A stretch of 64,000 bases of DNA from FEB-25 sp963822175 (lineage in GTDB: Bacteria; Chloroflexota; Anaerolineae; Anaerolineales; UBA4823), in the NCBI GenBank assembly GCA_963822175.1, contig CAWGGJ010000013.1:62001-126000 (forward strand). The letters are read 5' to 3'. The translations under genes and the position numbers were made by a program. The notes beneath the pieces were generated by a model. The model was not told the DNA's origin and ran no database searches. It worked only from the letters and a program-made list of their open reading frames with translations. This document shows positions 63,998-64,000 of this stretch, piece by piece (positions within the stretch are counted from its first letter, which is position 1; each line of letters begins with the position of its first letter).

Positions 63998-64000
63998 CGT

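Noticed and set aside
1..64000. tRNA, rRNA, tmRNA and CRISPR arrays
   Set aside because: I looked for TTCGA-type T-loops with acceptor stems, rRNA core segments and regularly spaced repeats and saw none. A tRNA scan would settle the first.

Overview
The window looks like chromosomal DNA of a member of the Chloroflexota, probably class Anaerolineae. This is an inference from gene content: a MalT/SARP-type giant regulator, an Os1348/NHLP-like small protein, a tungsten-type aldehyde:ferredoxin oxidoreductase with a MoaD-like partner, a secreted protein ending in a [FY]LPL tail, short secreted SDxxERHP-repeat proteins and a SWIM mini-protein. G+C looks moderate by eye. I see no rRNA, tRNA, CRISPR array, insertion sequence or prophage.

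Layout. 1-1620: the end of a histidine kinase, its NarL-type response regulator and a secreted tandem-repeat protein. 1778-3524: an ABC-2 export pair. 4054-5626: two translationally coupled small secreted proteins and an Mth938-like protein. 5815-10336: a sugar ABC operon (binding protein, two permeases, an amylo-glucosidase-like hydrolase) whose binding-protein gene carries four frameshifts. 10506-17221: a TPR membrane protein, then a run of GNAT acetyltransferases and APH/choline-kinase-like kinases. 17442-20474: hemerythrin, 6-phosphogluconolactonase and 6-phosphogluconate dehydrogenase. 20638-23134: a TetR regulator with frameshifted DUF488, divergent from an FAD monooxygenase and an amber-interrupted DUF1801 gene. 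23266-27308: CPBP protease, frameshifted lipoprotein, DEAD-box helicase. 28484-30644: AOR and a ubiquitin-like sulfur carrier. 30910-36119: a large secreted PKD protein and a second ABC-2 pair. 36607-42060: HD-GYP sensor, NHLP-like protein, 47-residue membrane peptide and a SARP/MalT regulator, all on the minus strand. 44384-48042: a DppB-like permease followed by a TPR-permease-beta-propeller fusion. 48212-51635: ClpC, then a cyclic-nucleotide-binding protein paired with an Nfu-domain protein. 51900-57308: mixed housekeeping and transport genes. 57570-62258: MarR with a heterodimeric ABC exporter. 62362-63950: a promoter, a compact structured RNA ending in a terminator, and purB.

The items most worth a second look are the structured RNA in front of purB (62412-62537), the membrane-peptide/NHLP/HD-GYP/SARP locus, and the TPR-permease-propeller fusion. 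A caveat applies throughout: at least six genes, including the central gene purB, are broken by one-base indels, often at short homopolymers. Assembly or sequencing error is the simplest explanation for much of this, so none of these breaks should be read as biology without raw reads.
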